DNA of 64,000 nucleotides. Source: Ascarosepion bandense (Eukaryota > Mollusca > Cephalopoda > Sepiida > Sepiidae). The stretch is taken from assembly GCA_037127315.1 (NCBI GenBank), contig JBBBDQ010000750.1:1965001-2029000 (forward strand). The letters run 5' to 3'. Below, piece after piece: positions 11,216-21,489 of the stretch (positions are counted from its first letter, which is position 1; each line of letters begins with the position of its first letter). The notes beneath the pieces were generated by a model. The model worked only from the letters and a program-made list of their open reading frames with translations, was not told where the DNA came from and made no database searches. The translations under genes were made by a program, and so were the position numbers.

Positions 11216-11924
11216 TTCAACTGAAAGGTTGATGCGCAATACACGCACACACACGCACATATATATATACGCACACATATACACACACATACACAATATG
11301 TTTCTTTTTAATCCTATATTCATTCTTTTTACTGCAAAAGTTATACTGAGTGAATACACGTGTTTAAATAAACAACCTTTTCATTTCAACAAGGGAATTA
11401 ATGTCTACTGATTTAGAAATCAGCATTCTTAATAATGAAAATGAGATTCTAGAATTAAATCGAACCTGTATTCTGTTTGTAAAAAAAGCGTTTTAAGCCG
11501 AATATTCTTTACCATTAAGCCACGAGAAGCCATTAAGACAAAGCAAATTAGGGTAATTAATATAATGGAATTAATAAGAACGCTGAATAGAAAAACGTAA
11601 CCGTTTTTCATTGTCAGTTACATTCAGTAATACACACACAAAAAGAGAAAACGGTGCTTAAATATACGCTATTCAAATACATGTACGGTTTTATGCTTTC
11701 CGTTAACAGGGAAAATCATTGATTTCCTCACAGCTTAAAAAAGAAACTTATTTTCTTTTTGAATTCCAAAAGTGAGTGCAGTTTTCAATACAACGAGGTT
11801 TTCTTTGCTGAACAAAGATATCAGTGAATTCGCCTATATATAGATTAGAATCGCCTATGGAACCTATCGCTACCTAAATGGATTAATCCGAATATAGAAC
11901 TAATGACCTCCTACATTTTATTTG

Positions 11925-12780
11925 TTTTTTAAAACATTTCACCTCAAGCAAGGCGATAACGCTACTAGGAAGCAAGGGGGTTACCAGGAGAGTAAGAGTG
12001 AATAAGATTTTAGTAAGAAGTGAAGAAAAACACAATGAACAGGATGCAGCAAAACAAAAGATGGCGATTAATATCGTACATAAATTTTTGAAGATTGTAG
12101 TCATCCTGGAAGCAAGAAATCCGAAAGGAATCCCACAGGATACGAAACAGGAAATTGTTTGAATAAAGAATATGGTTGGATCTACCTACTTCAAGATTAA
12201 AACGGTGAGACCTAATTGCCAATCTAGAAGCACGTTTAAATTCATGCAGTCCGGGTGCTAGAGAAAAAAATTCATCAGCACAGTTGCCATGAAAATATTT
12301 CTAGAAAAGACAGAAGGAAGACATGTCACGCCAGTGCGAAAATGATTAAAGTCGAGATGCCAGGTCAGGATCAATAGCATCACAGACCCTTTTTTAAATT
12401 TTGTCAAAAATCTACAAATATATAGCAGGAGAACAAGACCAATTATGGAAGTAGCATTCGACGCAAGAAAGAATGGTACCTTTATAAATGTGTATGATGA
12501 ATTTTGAAAAGAAAAATTATTTGGCACGACATAGTGAAACAACTTTTTTAACAGTAGATTTAGCAACTGATTCACTAAAATCACCCATTCATCTGAGAAG
12601 TAAAAGTGAGGCCAAGAAGCCGCAAAACTGTGGCTCTTCTGGAAGATAGCATCAGCCCATGTAGATGGCAGGCAGAAAAACCTTCTCTACGATGATTAAA
12701 GGAAAACAATTTTGTTTTGTAAGATTTAAAATTTACAAGCCATTCCTTGTTCCAGTTAACAATGATAAAATCGGTCAATA
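11925..12780 (-). pseudogene. decayed CR1/Jockey-like LINE 3' part
   Basis: Minus-strand frames give NWNKEWLVNF...KTKLFSFNH, LRLLGLTF, then NFLFRILWDSFRISCFQ and YNLQKFMYDINRHLL. All are counterparts of the 2633-3508 polymerase C-terminus. The 3' tail (CCTTGCTTGAGGTGAAATG then A-rich) lies at 11925-11960. Several frameshifts make it non-coding. The 5'-most coding segment runs into the 120-bp satellite. Confidence 0.75.
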
Positions 12781-13590
12781 ATTATTTGTAATGATTACAG
12801 CTTCTCTGTGATGATTAAAGGAAAACAGTTTTGTTTTGTAATCGTTAAAATTTACAAGCCATTCCTTGTTCCAATTAACTATGATAAAATCAGTCGATTA
12901 TTATTTATAACGATTAAAAGTTTCTCTGTAGTGAATAAACGAAAACAGTTTTGTTTTTTAGCCATTAAAATTTTCAAACCATTCCTTGTTCCATTTAACA
13001 ATGATAAAATAGGTCAACAATTATTTATAATGATTAAAAGCTTCTCTGTAATGATTAATCGAAAATAGTTTTGTTTTGAAGGCGTTAAAATTAATAAGCC
13101 ATTCCTTGTTCCATTTAACAATGATAAAATCGGTTAATAATTATTTATTTCAATTAAAAGCTTTTCTGTGAGAATTAAAGGAAAGCAATTTTGTTTCGAA
13201 GGCGTTAAAATTTCCAAGCCATTCTTTGTTCCAGTTAACAATGATAAAATCGGTCAATAATTATTTATAACGATTAAAAGCTTCTCTGTAGTTATTAAAC
13301 AAAAACAGTTTTGTTTTGGAAGCGTTAAAATTTACAGGCCATTTCTTGTTCCATTTAACAATGATAAAATCGGTCAATAGTTATTTATAACGATTAAAGC
13401 TTCTCTGTGATGACTAAAGGAAAACAGTTTTGTTTTAGAAATGTTAAAATTTACAAGCCATTCCTTGTTCCATTTGACAATGATACATTCGGTCAATAAT
13501 TATTTATAACAATTAAATCTTCTCTGTGATTAATAAAGAAAAACAGTTTTGCTTCGTGGGCGTTAAAATTTACAAACCATTTTGAGAGGA
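12680..13590. repeat. 120-bp tandem satellite made from LINE coding sequence
   Basis: Eight units carry CCATTCCTTGTTCCA at about 12740, 12859, 12979, 13099, 13219, 13339, 13458 and 13577, a strikingly regular 119-120-bp period. Reversed, this part of the unit encodes V-N-W-N-K-E-W-L-V-N-F, the LINE polymerase segment just after the YADD box. Units differ at roughly one site in ten. An open frame at 12808-13068 is a by-product of the array. Confidence 0.9.
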
Positions 13591-13759
13591 AACGGATGTA
13601 GTAACCTTGATTAACGAACTTTATTATTTAACACTATCAGATATCGAACTAAAACTAAACATATTTGGACAGATGTTCTTCATATTATAGAATGAGTTTT
13701 ACGTATTGATCACTGAATACAAGGCACAAAAGTTACTTGAGGTAGAGAGTTATCGAATG

Positions 13760-14030
13760 ATGTTGAATGGACGAAAGTGTAATTTATATGGATATGTAGG
13801 GGAGATAACGGTTGACCATAGACTTGAAGAAATTAAGATTGTAGTGATGTAGCACAAGGCCGATGGTATGAGGCACCCATTGAAGATCGCACTCACTTTT
13901 TAGTCGTAAGTAATGTAGCGAGACAAGTTTGCTAAACAACTTAAGTGTTTTAAAAGATTCTCTGTTTTGATGAAATGAAAACAGTTTTGTTTTTTGGAGG
14001 TGGTAAAATTTTATTTCTTGCAAATGTCTA
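13760..14030 (-). pseudogene. internally deleted CR1-like LINE fragment
   Basis: A minus-strand frame joins KFYHLQKTKLFSFHQNRESF (the motif following WLVNF) to a segment with SECDLQW and then YNLNFFKSMVNRYL (the ORF C-terminus). The polymerase sequence between them is mostly missing. It lies about 200 bp beyond the end of the 120-bp satellite that repeats the same coding module. Confidence 0.6.
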
Positions 14031-14229
14031 TTTGAGACCTAATAGCCAGGTTTATTTTAATCTGCATTGTCGGTCGTAAATATCTGCGTCATCTTCATAA
14101 ACAGACAGGCTAGTTGAGAACTGATAATATCGGAAAAGTCGTTGATGAAAATCAGAAACAGTGGAATTTCAAGGAGAGAAATCTTTATTCTATCGACATT
14201 TTTTTTTTTTTTTTTTGGCAAGAAAATAA

Positions 14230-15027
14230 GGCGGACCTGAAGGAGATTACCACCACCTTTAAATTTGTTGTTTTACTTTTTTTTTCTTTGTTCAGCGAAG
14301 TCTTATCGGTTATTACATCAAGTTTCCGATTATCGAAAATAATTTGAAAAAATTTCACTATTTAAACAAGTTGGGGGCGGGGCTCAGTTTCTCATACAAC
14401 GTTATAGTAAATCGATCCTCCATTTTGTAGCCACTCACGTTGGGGTCGCTTTGTTTTATTTTTTGGAGACGAGTTGTTGCTCTTGTTTTTGTCTTTTTCA
14501 AGTTTTATTTAGTTTTTATGATGGCATCTTCTTCGGAAACTCCAAGAATGGCTTTATACAAAAATTTCGCAAAGGATTCAGTTGTTGAATATGCGCAAGC
14601 AAAAAAGTTAATTGCACAGGATCGATTTACTATAAAGTGGTATGAAAAACTGTGCCCTTCCCCCCACAATTGTTTAAATGTTGAAATTTTTACAATTTTT
14701 TTTTTTTTTTTTTTTTTGTCAATCGGAAAGTTTAGGGTTTAATCGATAAGATTACACTGAAAAAAGTAAAAACAATTGATAATCAACCAATTTACAAGTG
14801 GTGGTAATGTCGTACCGACGAGTGGTTCCAAAATGGAGGATCGATTTACTATAACGTTGTATGAAAAACTGAGCCCCCACTGAAATTGTTTAAAAATTGA
14901 AATTTTTTCCAAATCTTTTTTGTCAATCGGGAAGTTTCGGGTGTAATCGATAAGATTGCACTGAAAAAAGTTAGAAAAAAAGAGAACAACAAATTAAAAG
15001 GTGGTTGTAGTCTCCTTTAGGTCCGCC
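14230..15027. mobile_element. DNA transposon with ~200-bp inverted ends and 8-bp target duplication
   Basis: The element begins GGCGGACCTGAAGGAGATTA and ends TCTCCTTTAGGTCCGCC. The inverted arms extend about 205 bp each, to CCTCCATTTTG at 14435 and CAAAATGGAGG near 14830. GAAAATAA directly flanks both ends (14222-14229 and 15028-15035), an 8-bp target-site duplication. 14618-14760 repeats part of the right arm. An internal frame starting MMASSSETPRMALYKNFAK (14518) shows no known domain. GG-starting ends with 8-bp duplications fit Merlin-like elements; that class is inference. Confidence 0.8.
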
Positions 15028-15232
15028 GAAAATAATTTTCTTTTTCTGTATATAACACCTGACGAGGACTAGGGAATCAATTGAAATAATTAAAAAAATA
15101 AAAAGAATGGGTCCTGTGACCAAACAAAATTAATTGTCATCTGTTTATGACAGCCTTACTAAAACGGTTTATGGGCTAAAAAACAAAACATAATGTTAAA
15201 AAAAATCAAACATATAATTTTACTTTTTTCAA

Positions 15233-15543
15233 TCAGTCAGTTAAGTGCCATACGTGATACACGCTTTGAGCGATCATGTCTCTTTCAAGATATGACTGAG
15301 TGAGCAGAAGATTTTCCCGCAGTAGATTGCTATTATTTTCTGTGTTAGACTGGTTGCCAACCAAAGTTATGGAACCTAATCAGCCCTGCTATTTAACCCA
15401 TAGCTTGAGGGAGAAGGGACGAATTAATACCTTTCCCAAGTGTATTTGCGCGAAAGTGAATGAAACGAATTCAACTGTAATTTGAACTCGGCTCTCTGAT
15501 TTCTTGTTACGAGCCGATATCCACTGCACCACAACGCACATCC
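15233..15543 (-). mobile_element. SINE-A, full length, diverged
   Basis: On the minus strand it runs from GATGTGCGTTGTGGTGCAGT to CACTTAACTGACTGA. The hairpin near the 3' end is partly destroyed. Confidence 0.8.
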
Positions 15544-15631
15544 TTTCACATTTCTACTATACTATAAATAAGATAAAGCTACTGCTCGAATTATCTCGCT
15601 TCCTCCAGATTTTCACTAAAGAATATTGGAT

Positions 15632-15632
15632 C

Positions 15633-15682
<50 letters not shown>
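15632..15682. repeat. (TA)n then (GA)n microsatellite
   Basis: Compound run of TA followed by GA. Open frames through it read as repeated IY or LS residues and are artefacts. Confidence 0.95.
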
Positions 15683-15830
15683 CGGGGGAAGGTTGAGTGT
15701 TCAGTGGTTTACTGGTAAAAAGAATTTTGAGAAGCAGGTTTTTTGTCATAAAGTGCTCGATATCGAGATAGACGTAGAGCGTTAATAAGATTAATGTGGA
15801 GAAGTTTATCACTTAACTGAGCAGAGTCAT

Positions 15831-15883
15831 GCCGACTTTGAAGTTTCGTGAAATCACCATTATGATGTCCTCACTCCTCATGG
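15831..15883 (-). ncRNA. hammerhead-like motif, degenerate
   Basis: The minus strand reads GCC-ATGAGGA (degenerate core), a long loop region, TTTCAC-GAAAC, then the near-palindrome ACTTCAAAGT, C and GGC. The GCC/GGC ends can pair as stem I. Related copies lie at 18352-18406 (plus) and 46716-46766 (minus). The core here does not match CTGATGA, so it is probably inactive. Confidence 0.35.
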
Positions 15884-15939
15884 CTTATTTTTCAATCATA
15901 TTGAAAAATAAACCCTATGGAGTGATACATCGTAATGGT

Positions 15940-16150
15940 AATCCTGACACGAGAAGCAACGGAAACATTTAGGCACAACCAACGTGAGAACAGCAACGAG
16001 GCCCGTGCAAAAAGGGAGGCCGTGTTAGAAGTACCCACTCTTTCGGGCCAGTGTCCCTGTCCCCATTGTGAACCTGTTAGCCGTTCCCGAGTTGGACTCA
16101 ATAGTCACGAGTTTATGCATGTTCATAGATGTCATTGTCGAGCCCGACAA
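15940..16150 (+). pseudogene. LINE C-terminal zinc-finger fragment
   Basis: The plus frame reads EARAKREAVLEVPTLSG then QCPCPHCEPVSRSRVGLNSH, ending in HVHRC. The C-P-x-C...SR-G-L-x-S-H pattern is the C-terminal C2H2 finger seen in many RTE/craniofacial-development-2-like LINE ORFs of invertebrates. Only this tail end is present; the frame then runs into (TC)n and (TA)n. Confidence 0.65.
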
Positions 16151-16155
16151 TTCAG

Positions 16156-16159
<4 letters not shown>

Positions 16160-16253
<94 letters not shown>

Positions 16254-16288
16254 TCATCCGCAGAGAGATCTGTTTCGCTGTATCACAG

Positions 16289-16325
<37 letters not shown>
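16160..16325. repeat. compound (TC)/(TA)/(CA) microsatellite enclosing a SINE-B tail
   Basis: TC, TA and CA runs occur in order, then a second TA run from about 16291. A 41-bp SINE-B 3' end (16252-16292) is caught between TA runs. Confidence 0.9.
16252..16292 (-). repeat. SINE-B 3' end fragment
   Basis: On the minus strand it reads ATGAGCTGTGATACAGCG then AAACAGATCTCTCTGCGGATGAC. It holds most of the hammerhead region (stem II GCTGT/ACAGC and GAAA) but has lost the first three core bases to the TA repeat, so it cannot fold completely. Confidence 0.7.
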
Positions 16326-16326
<1 letters not shown>

Positions 16327-16339
16327 GGCAGCCAGCTGT

Positions 16340-16560
16340 CTTAGGAAGGTATTATCAAGTTTTTATATAATTTTTCATGTGTCCTTTTGATTTTTTTTTT
16401 TTTTTTTTGTTTCAGAACTCAAATTATATAGCAATTGTACAAATGTTTCTTTGTCTGAGCGCTTTCGGCTATACTTTCAGCCATTATCAAGGAGTAATTT
16501 TGTTTTACGTGAAACTGAATATGTGTAGAAGTTATGTATAAAGAGTTATGTGTATGTTAT
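16340..16560 (-). repeat. single arm of the 33290-33600 palindrome family
   Basis: It shares AAGGTATTATCAAG, TTTTTCATGTG, CTTTCGGCTATACTTTCAGC and CTGAATATGTGTAG with 33290-33600. On the minus strand it reads TTGATAATGGCTGAAAG...AGCCGAAAGCGCT, a hammerhead-like module with a GGCT/AGCC stem and a palindromic AGCGCT. Only one arm is present. Confidence 0.55.
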
Positions 16561-16979
16561 ATTCTGAACACGGTAAGCACACCGTTGCCGTGTTCTCAAT
16601 TGATATTATCATTTTCAATAACCCCTCCACACACACACACACACACACAAATATATATATATATAAAGTAGAATCCTTGGTACTTGGTAAGATAAATTCT
16701 ACAGGAGATTAAATCCAATGAGAACTCAATATTAAGATTTAACAGAGTATTATAATAAAGAATATAAGTTGGATGTTTTTATAAACCTATTGGTAATATT
16801 ATATTTCGCGGCTCTCTTATAGACCGCTCCTCAGACCAAATTCATACAACAATGAATGGCTCAAAATTATCCAGAAAAAAGTCAATTAAAAAAAAAAAGA
16901 AAAGAAAAAGAGAAGAAAAAAACTAGCGAAAAGAGGTTCACTTACCAGTGTTAAATATTAGCGTCTATATTATATCTAG

Positions 16980-17002
16980 ATGACACGACAGCCTTAGCCT
17001 AG

Positions 17003-17079
<77 letters not shown>

Positions 17080-17080
17080 A
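16980..17080. repeat. (CA)n then (TA)n microsatellite
   Basis: The CA run begins near 17007 and the TA run at 17043-17077, lying left of the 17121-17646 palindrome. Confidence 0.95.
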
Positions 17081-17120
17081 TCGAGGCAGCAAATAATTTT
17101 CTAAACATATACTGTTAAAT

Positions 17121-17641
17121 ATAAGAGACAATGAATGTCTATTATATTTAATCATGAGCCGTTCTAAACGTCGTATTTTGGCTTTAATTTGAGTTGAAAA
17201 TAAAGACAAAAATTCTCCAACATTTGGATTAATTTTTTATTAATTTGATTCTAAGCTTTTGGCTCACATGAGCCATCTTCAGAGAGGTTATTAAGACGGT
17301 AACACAAATATTTCTGTTGTCATTTCGCGCTATCACGCGGTGTGACGTCAAAGAACCGCACTGGAAATTTGCGAACTGCGTTTGTTATTTTTGATAACTA
17401 TTGCCGTTGCCTAGCGGAGTTTTATGCCAACACAAAATAAAATCGCCAGTGATGGTGGATGTTAATGTATTACCGTCTTAATAACCTCTCTGAAGATGGC
17501 TCATGTGAGCCGAAAGCTTAGAACCAAATTAATAAAAATTATCCAAATGTTGGAGAATTTTTATCTTTATTTTCAACTGAAATTAAAGCCAAAATACGTT
17601 TAGAACGGCTCATGATTAAGCATAATAGACATTAATTGTCT

Positions 17642-17646
<5 letters not shown>
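17121..17646. repeat. 526-bp palindromic element between (TA)n tracts
   Basis: The arms are 17121-17302 and 17470-17646, roughly 85-90% reverse-complementary by eye, with a spacer of about 167 bp. Outer ends are ATAAGAGACAAT and ATTGTCTCTTAT. Each arm carries the module CTGAAGATGGCTCATGTGAG then CC-GAAAG-CTTAG (right) or CC-AAAAG-CTTAG (left). TA repeats lie near both sides (17043-17077 and 17645-17690). No coding is visible. It resembles paired Penelope-type terminal repeats without the gene. Confidence 0.8.
17490..17520 (+). ncRNA. hammerhead-like motif, right palindrome arm
   Basis: It reads CTGAAGA, T, a perfect GGCTC-ATGT-GAGCC stem, GAAA and the palindrome AGCT within AAGCTTA. The core letters fit a hammerhead. 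One extra T separates the core from stem II, and stem I pairing was not found, so activity is doubtful. Confidence 0.4.

Positions 17647-17692
<46 letters not shown>
17645..17692. repeat. (TA)n microsatellite
   Basis: TA run abutting the right end of the palindrome. Confidence 0.95.
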
Positions 17693-18158
17693 GGTCTATT
17701 CAAATACCATGTGAACTGTTGTTATGGTAAAAGATATAATGCAGGCAAAGTGAAGACGCTTGGCATCAACTGACTTTTAACTCTCCCGCTCATTCGCAGT
17801 AATTCATAACGTTCTCGCTCATTTTCGTTATGACAGTGCTTGGAAGAGTCGTGTGTAGAGTGTGGTCGCCTCACCACACAAAAGAGGTTCCATGAGTGAC
17901 CATAACTTGTGCAGCAGACTTGGACGAAGTAAAACATTCGCCAGGTCCGACAACCACTATATTTCCCAGATCTCGCCAATTGCGACTACTTCTTTGTAAA
18001 ATTGTAATCCCACTTGAAAGGAACAAGATTCCTCATTTGGAGGCCTGTTTATGTTAACCACGAGTCCACTAACAAAATTCGTTAGAAAAATTCAACAATC
18101 TGAAAAGAAACTATTTCAACAAATAACAAATACAAGGATTAACAGAATATAAATAACG
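17693..18158. other. no gene or repeat recognised
   Basis: Unique-looking sequence with balanced composition. A minus-strand frame at 17722-17979 has no recognisable domain. Confidence 0.3.
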
Positions 18159-18243
18159 ATAATATATATATATATATATATTGTCATCCGCAAACAGATC
18201 TGTTTCGCCGTATCACAGCTTATCAGTACGGTTAGACTCCGAT

Positions 18244-18340
<97 letters not shown>

Positions 18341-18341
18341 C
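18159..18341. repeat. (TA)n, SINE-B tail, (TA)n, (GATA)n
   Basis: A minus-strand SINE-B 3' end (18182-18250) sits between TA runs, followed by a GATA tetranucleotide run (18293-18340). The hammerhead core in this SINE-B tail is CTGATAA rather than CTGATGA, with stem II GCTGT/ACGGC, so it is likely inactive. Confidence 0.85.
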
Positions 18342-18351
18342 TGAAAAAACC

Positions 18352-18406
18352 AGCCCTGATGACTGAAGGCATCATAACGGTGTTCTCACGAAACTTCGAA
18401 GTCGGC
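18352..18406 (+). ncRNA. hammerhead-like motif with palindromic stem III
   Basis: It reads AGCC-CTGATGA, a long segment ending TCTCAC, GAAAC, the perfect palindrome ACTTCGAAGT, C, then GGC. The core is canonical, and GCC/GGC can form stem I. Stem II pairing is weak (TGA.../...TCA). The relative at 46716-46766 has a better stem II but a T in the first core position. Confidence 0.45.
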
Positions 18407-18509
18407 ATGAACCTGCTCAGTTAAAGTTCTTTGCCCTAAAACTATCAACGCTCTATCTCCACCCAGATATCGAGCAATTTGCGTTAAAAAAAATTAACAA
18501 TAAAGGGTT

Positions 18510-18625
18510 TCACTTCAAAATTCCACCAACCTGAAGAAGTTCGGAGCATACAACGGCCGTAACGTCGTGAATATGACAATAAAGTCGAGGACAACAGTCC
18601 GAACAATGTAAAAATATTGTAATTA
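18510..18625 (+). repeat. SINE-C tail module
   Basis: It reads CTGAAGAAGTTCGGAGCATA, then CAACGGCCGTAACGTCGTGA and a tail with GTCCGAACAATGTAAA. GAAA is mutated to GTAA. Confidence 0.5.
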
Positions 18626-18761
18626 TTATTCAATTCATTTGTGAAACCAAAGCAAAAAGAAGAATATTTCTCTTTCTGGGGCTTAAGAGAATATTTATTT
18701 TGGTTTCAAGTCAATTTTTCTTCGATTTCTTTGGTGTAAACAGCTCTTATCACCTCATCAC

Positions 18762-18765
<4 letters not shown>

Positions 18766-18821
<56 letters not shown>
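18766..18821. repeat. (TA)n microsatellite
   Basis: Long TA run; reading frames through it are spurious. Confidence 0.95.
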
Positions 18822-18823
<2 letters not shown>

Positions 18824-18829
18824 CTAACT

Positions 18830-19800
18830 TTCAGTCATTAAACCCTTCAGACACATTGAAAAGGCTTAAGATTTGTTTATTTATTTATTTATTTTTTTTT
18901 TTGGTGGGGGGAACTTTTGCCTCTTTTTTTTTCTGCTCATGAATATGGGAGAGATTTTTAGGAAAATAACTTCAAGGCGATTATTTCACGCTTTGTACTG
19001 AAAAGAACAACTTTAGAATTAATCATATTTTCTCTAGAACTTTCTTCCTAGAGGATCCGACACGAGCTGAACCTCTTCTTTATTTATACCGTTATTTTTA
19101 TTTATTTCTTCTTTCTGAACGTTGCAGCTAAGTTTATTTAGATTCCGCTCATTGTACACCATAGCATAAACCACCGCCAGACGTGTTTTGCCTCAATGTG
19201 TCGCTAAATGAGAAAGAGATGCAGCTCCGTTGCTTGTCACGTCTTGGGTGAGTGATACATCAAATATAGTCCATCTAAGCTCAGGCGGTCCTAGTTATGC
19301 AACATAGTTCTCTACTGGAAAATGGCGTGCAACGGAGAATCTTTTCTTTTCTTTTTTTAATTAGGGGTTTGTAAGATGTCGGTCTCTGTATTCTCACCGA
19401 ATGCATTACGAACCGTTTAAGGAAATAACGATTATGGAGGCGATGTAAGAAGAAGGAGCTTTTTTTTTTTTTTTTTGGTGTTTTTTTGTTTTTTGTTTTT
19501 TGTTTTTTTTTTGTTTTTTTTTTTCATCTTTTTTATTATTCATTCAGTATTTTGCCATTGGGAGCCAATGACCTTAACTTGTCGCCTCCTCTAAAGTAAA
19601 GGATGACGTTTTTGCCAGATGAGCCACGCTGACAACATTTCGGCATAACATTTCATACGAAAATGCAAAGTTAATTAAAAAGATCTCCTCTTCTCAAGTC
19701 GTCGTTTTTCTGACTAGAGAATCGGAAGCAGGCAGGAAGTAATTTTGCGTCGAATACAAAAAAGTGGATACAACAGCAACAATAACAAAAACAACAACAA
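18830..19800. other. no gene supported; T-rich runs
   Basis: It includes poly-T/TTTTTG runs at 18890-18930 and 19460-19530. Nothing else was recognised. Confidence 0.35.
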
Positions 19801-19809
19801 TAACAACAG

Positions 19810-19813
19810 TAGA

Positions 19814-19873
<60 letters not shown>

Positions 19874-20178
19874 TGAAACTCAAGAATAAAAATAGAGATA
19901 ATATTACTACTACGAATAATAATAATAATAACAAGCGAGAGAATAACAGCAATAATAATAATAGTGAGGGGCAAAAAAATAGAGAAAATATTAATAATAA
20001 TAATAATAATAGTAATAATAATATATACTAAGTGAAACAATGATAATAATGAAAGCGAAAGCAAGAATGTAAAGAGTGGAATATTACTACGATTAACGAT
20101 AACAATAATAATAATTATAAGAGTGGGAATAATATTCAGAACAATATTAATAATAATAAGAGAGATAATAATAATAAC

Positions 20179-20217
<39 letters not shown>

Positions 20218-20218
20218 G
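19810..20218. repeat. degenerate (TAA)n array
   Basis: AAT/ATA trinucleotides with interruptions. Apparent poly-Ile, poly-Leu or poly-Tyr frames on the minus strand are shadows of this array. Confidence 0.9.
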
Positions 20219-20551
20219 ACCTGGAAATTGAAATAGAAAAAATGTGGAAATTGAAAACAAGAGTTGTGCCAGTGATAGTAGGTGCACTTGGAATGATAAA
20301 AAATGGAACAAAACAACACATTGAAAGAATCCCTGGAAACCCCAGCTTAAGAGATATACAAAAAATTGTCTTATTAAGTACAGCCCACACACTAAGGAAA
20401 ACTTTATCTATGTAATGCTGGGGATGATAGGGAAGATAGAAAAACATGAAATGGAGCCATAACAACACGCCACTACCTGCCTTAGGTCTCCCCGCAGACT
20501 TGGTTGGTAGTGAGACCAAAGCAGAAATCGAAATATGATGAAAAATGACAT
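20219..20551 (+). pseudogene. Dong/R4-like LINE 3' end, copy 1, in (TAA)n
   Basis: The open frame to the TAA stop at 20415 encodes LEIEIEKMWKLKTRVVPVIV, then GALGMIKNGTKQHIERIPGN and LLSTAHTLRKTLSM. This is the C-terminus, downstream of the restriction-like nuclease, of a common invertebrate LINE ORF. The 3' UTR ends GATGAAAAATGACA and passes into TAA repeats. TAA flanks both sides, as known for Dong-type LINEs, which insert into such repeats. Strongly 5'-truncated. Confidence 0.75.
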
Positions 20552-20832
20552 AATAATAATAATAATAATAATAAAAGAGAAAACCGGAATGAAAATAGAG
20601 GGAAATGCTATTACTACTACTTACTAAAAATAATAATATTAATAATAATAATATTATTAATAATAATAAATATTATTATTATAAAAATTATTACTATTAT
20701 AAGAGAGGCAATATTAATAATAACAACGAGAGGATGAATAATAATATTAGTGAGAGGTCGAATAAAAATGGAAAATATTACTATACTACTACTACTACTA
20801 CTACTATTAATAATAATAATAATAATAATAAT
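20552..20832. repeat. (TAA)n-rich spacer between two LINE copies
   Basis: TAA, TTA and ACT trinucleotide tracts with short unique sequence, including GAGAGG phrases. Confidence 0.85.
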
Positions 20833-21162
20833 CTGGAAATTGAAATAGAAAAAATGTGGAAATTGAAAACAAGAGTTGTGCCAGTGATAGTAGGTGCACT
20901 TGGAATGATAAAAAATGGAACAAAACAACACATTGAAAGAATCCCTGGAAACCCCAGCTTAAGAGATATACAAAAAATTGTATTATTAAGTACAGCCCAC
21001 ACACTAAGGAAAACGTTATCTATGTAATGCTGGGGATGATAGGGAGGATAGAAAAACATGAAATGGAGTCATAACAACACGCCACTACCTGCCTTAGGTC
21101 TCCCCGCAGACTTGGTTGGTAGTGAGACCAATGCAGAAATCTAAATATGATGAAAAATGACA
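20833..21162 (+). pseudogene. Dong/R4-like LINE 3' end, copy 2, in (TAA)n
   Basis: Almost identical to 20219-20551 in both the coding end and the 3' UTR (AACACGCCACTACCTGCC, GATGAAAAATGACA). It is truncated at nearly the same 5' point (CTGGAAATTG). Either two insertions with similar truncation or duplication through the flanking TAA arrays would explain this. Confidence 0.75.
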
Positions 21163-21238
21163 TAATAATAATAATGAAAGAAAGGATAATAGCATTAATA
21201 ATTGGAAATAAAAACAGAAGTACTACTACTACTACTAC

Positions 21239-21271
<33 letters not shown>

Positions 21272-21330
21272 TAATATAAGGAATGATGATGATGATGGTG
21301 GTGGGGATGATGATGATCGTTATAGTTGAG
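21163..21330. repeat. (TAA)/(TAC)/(GAT) trinucleotide arrays
   Basis: Short-period repeats; no gene. Confidence 0.85.
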
Positions 21331-21489
21331 TGCAGTTGCTTTATAAAAATGAGAGTGAGTGAACTGTGAATGTGAAAAAATCTTTTTGGTCGGTTGGGAG
21401 GGGGGGATTCAATCCTTTTAAACGTTAGCCGTGAATGAAAAGGAAAGAAATCAGAGAAAACGTTTTAATATGTTTCTATTAAGGGGAAG

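Noticed and set aside
10195..13590. CRISPR array
   Set aside because: The repeats are contiguous satellites without unique spacers, and the sequence is plainly animal.
15591..16390. Open frames rich in IYIYIY, LSLSLS or THTHTH here and at many other sites
   Set aside because: They are direct translations of (TA)n, (TC)n and (CA)n microsatellites and are not genes.
19671..20319. Poly-Leu, poly-Ile and poly-Tyr frames on the minus strand
   Set aside because: They are shadows of (TAA)n arrays and of the plus-strand LINE end.
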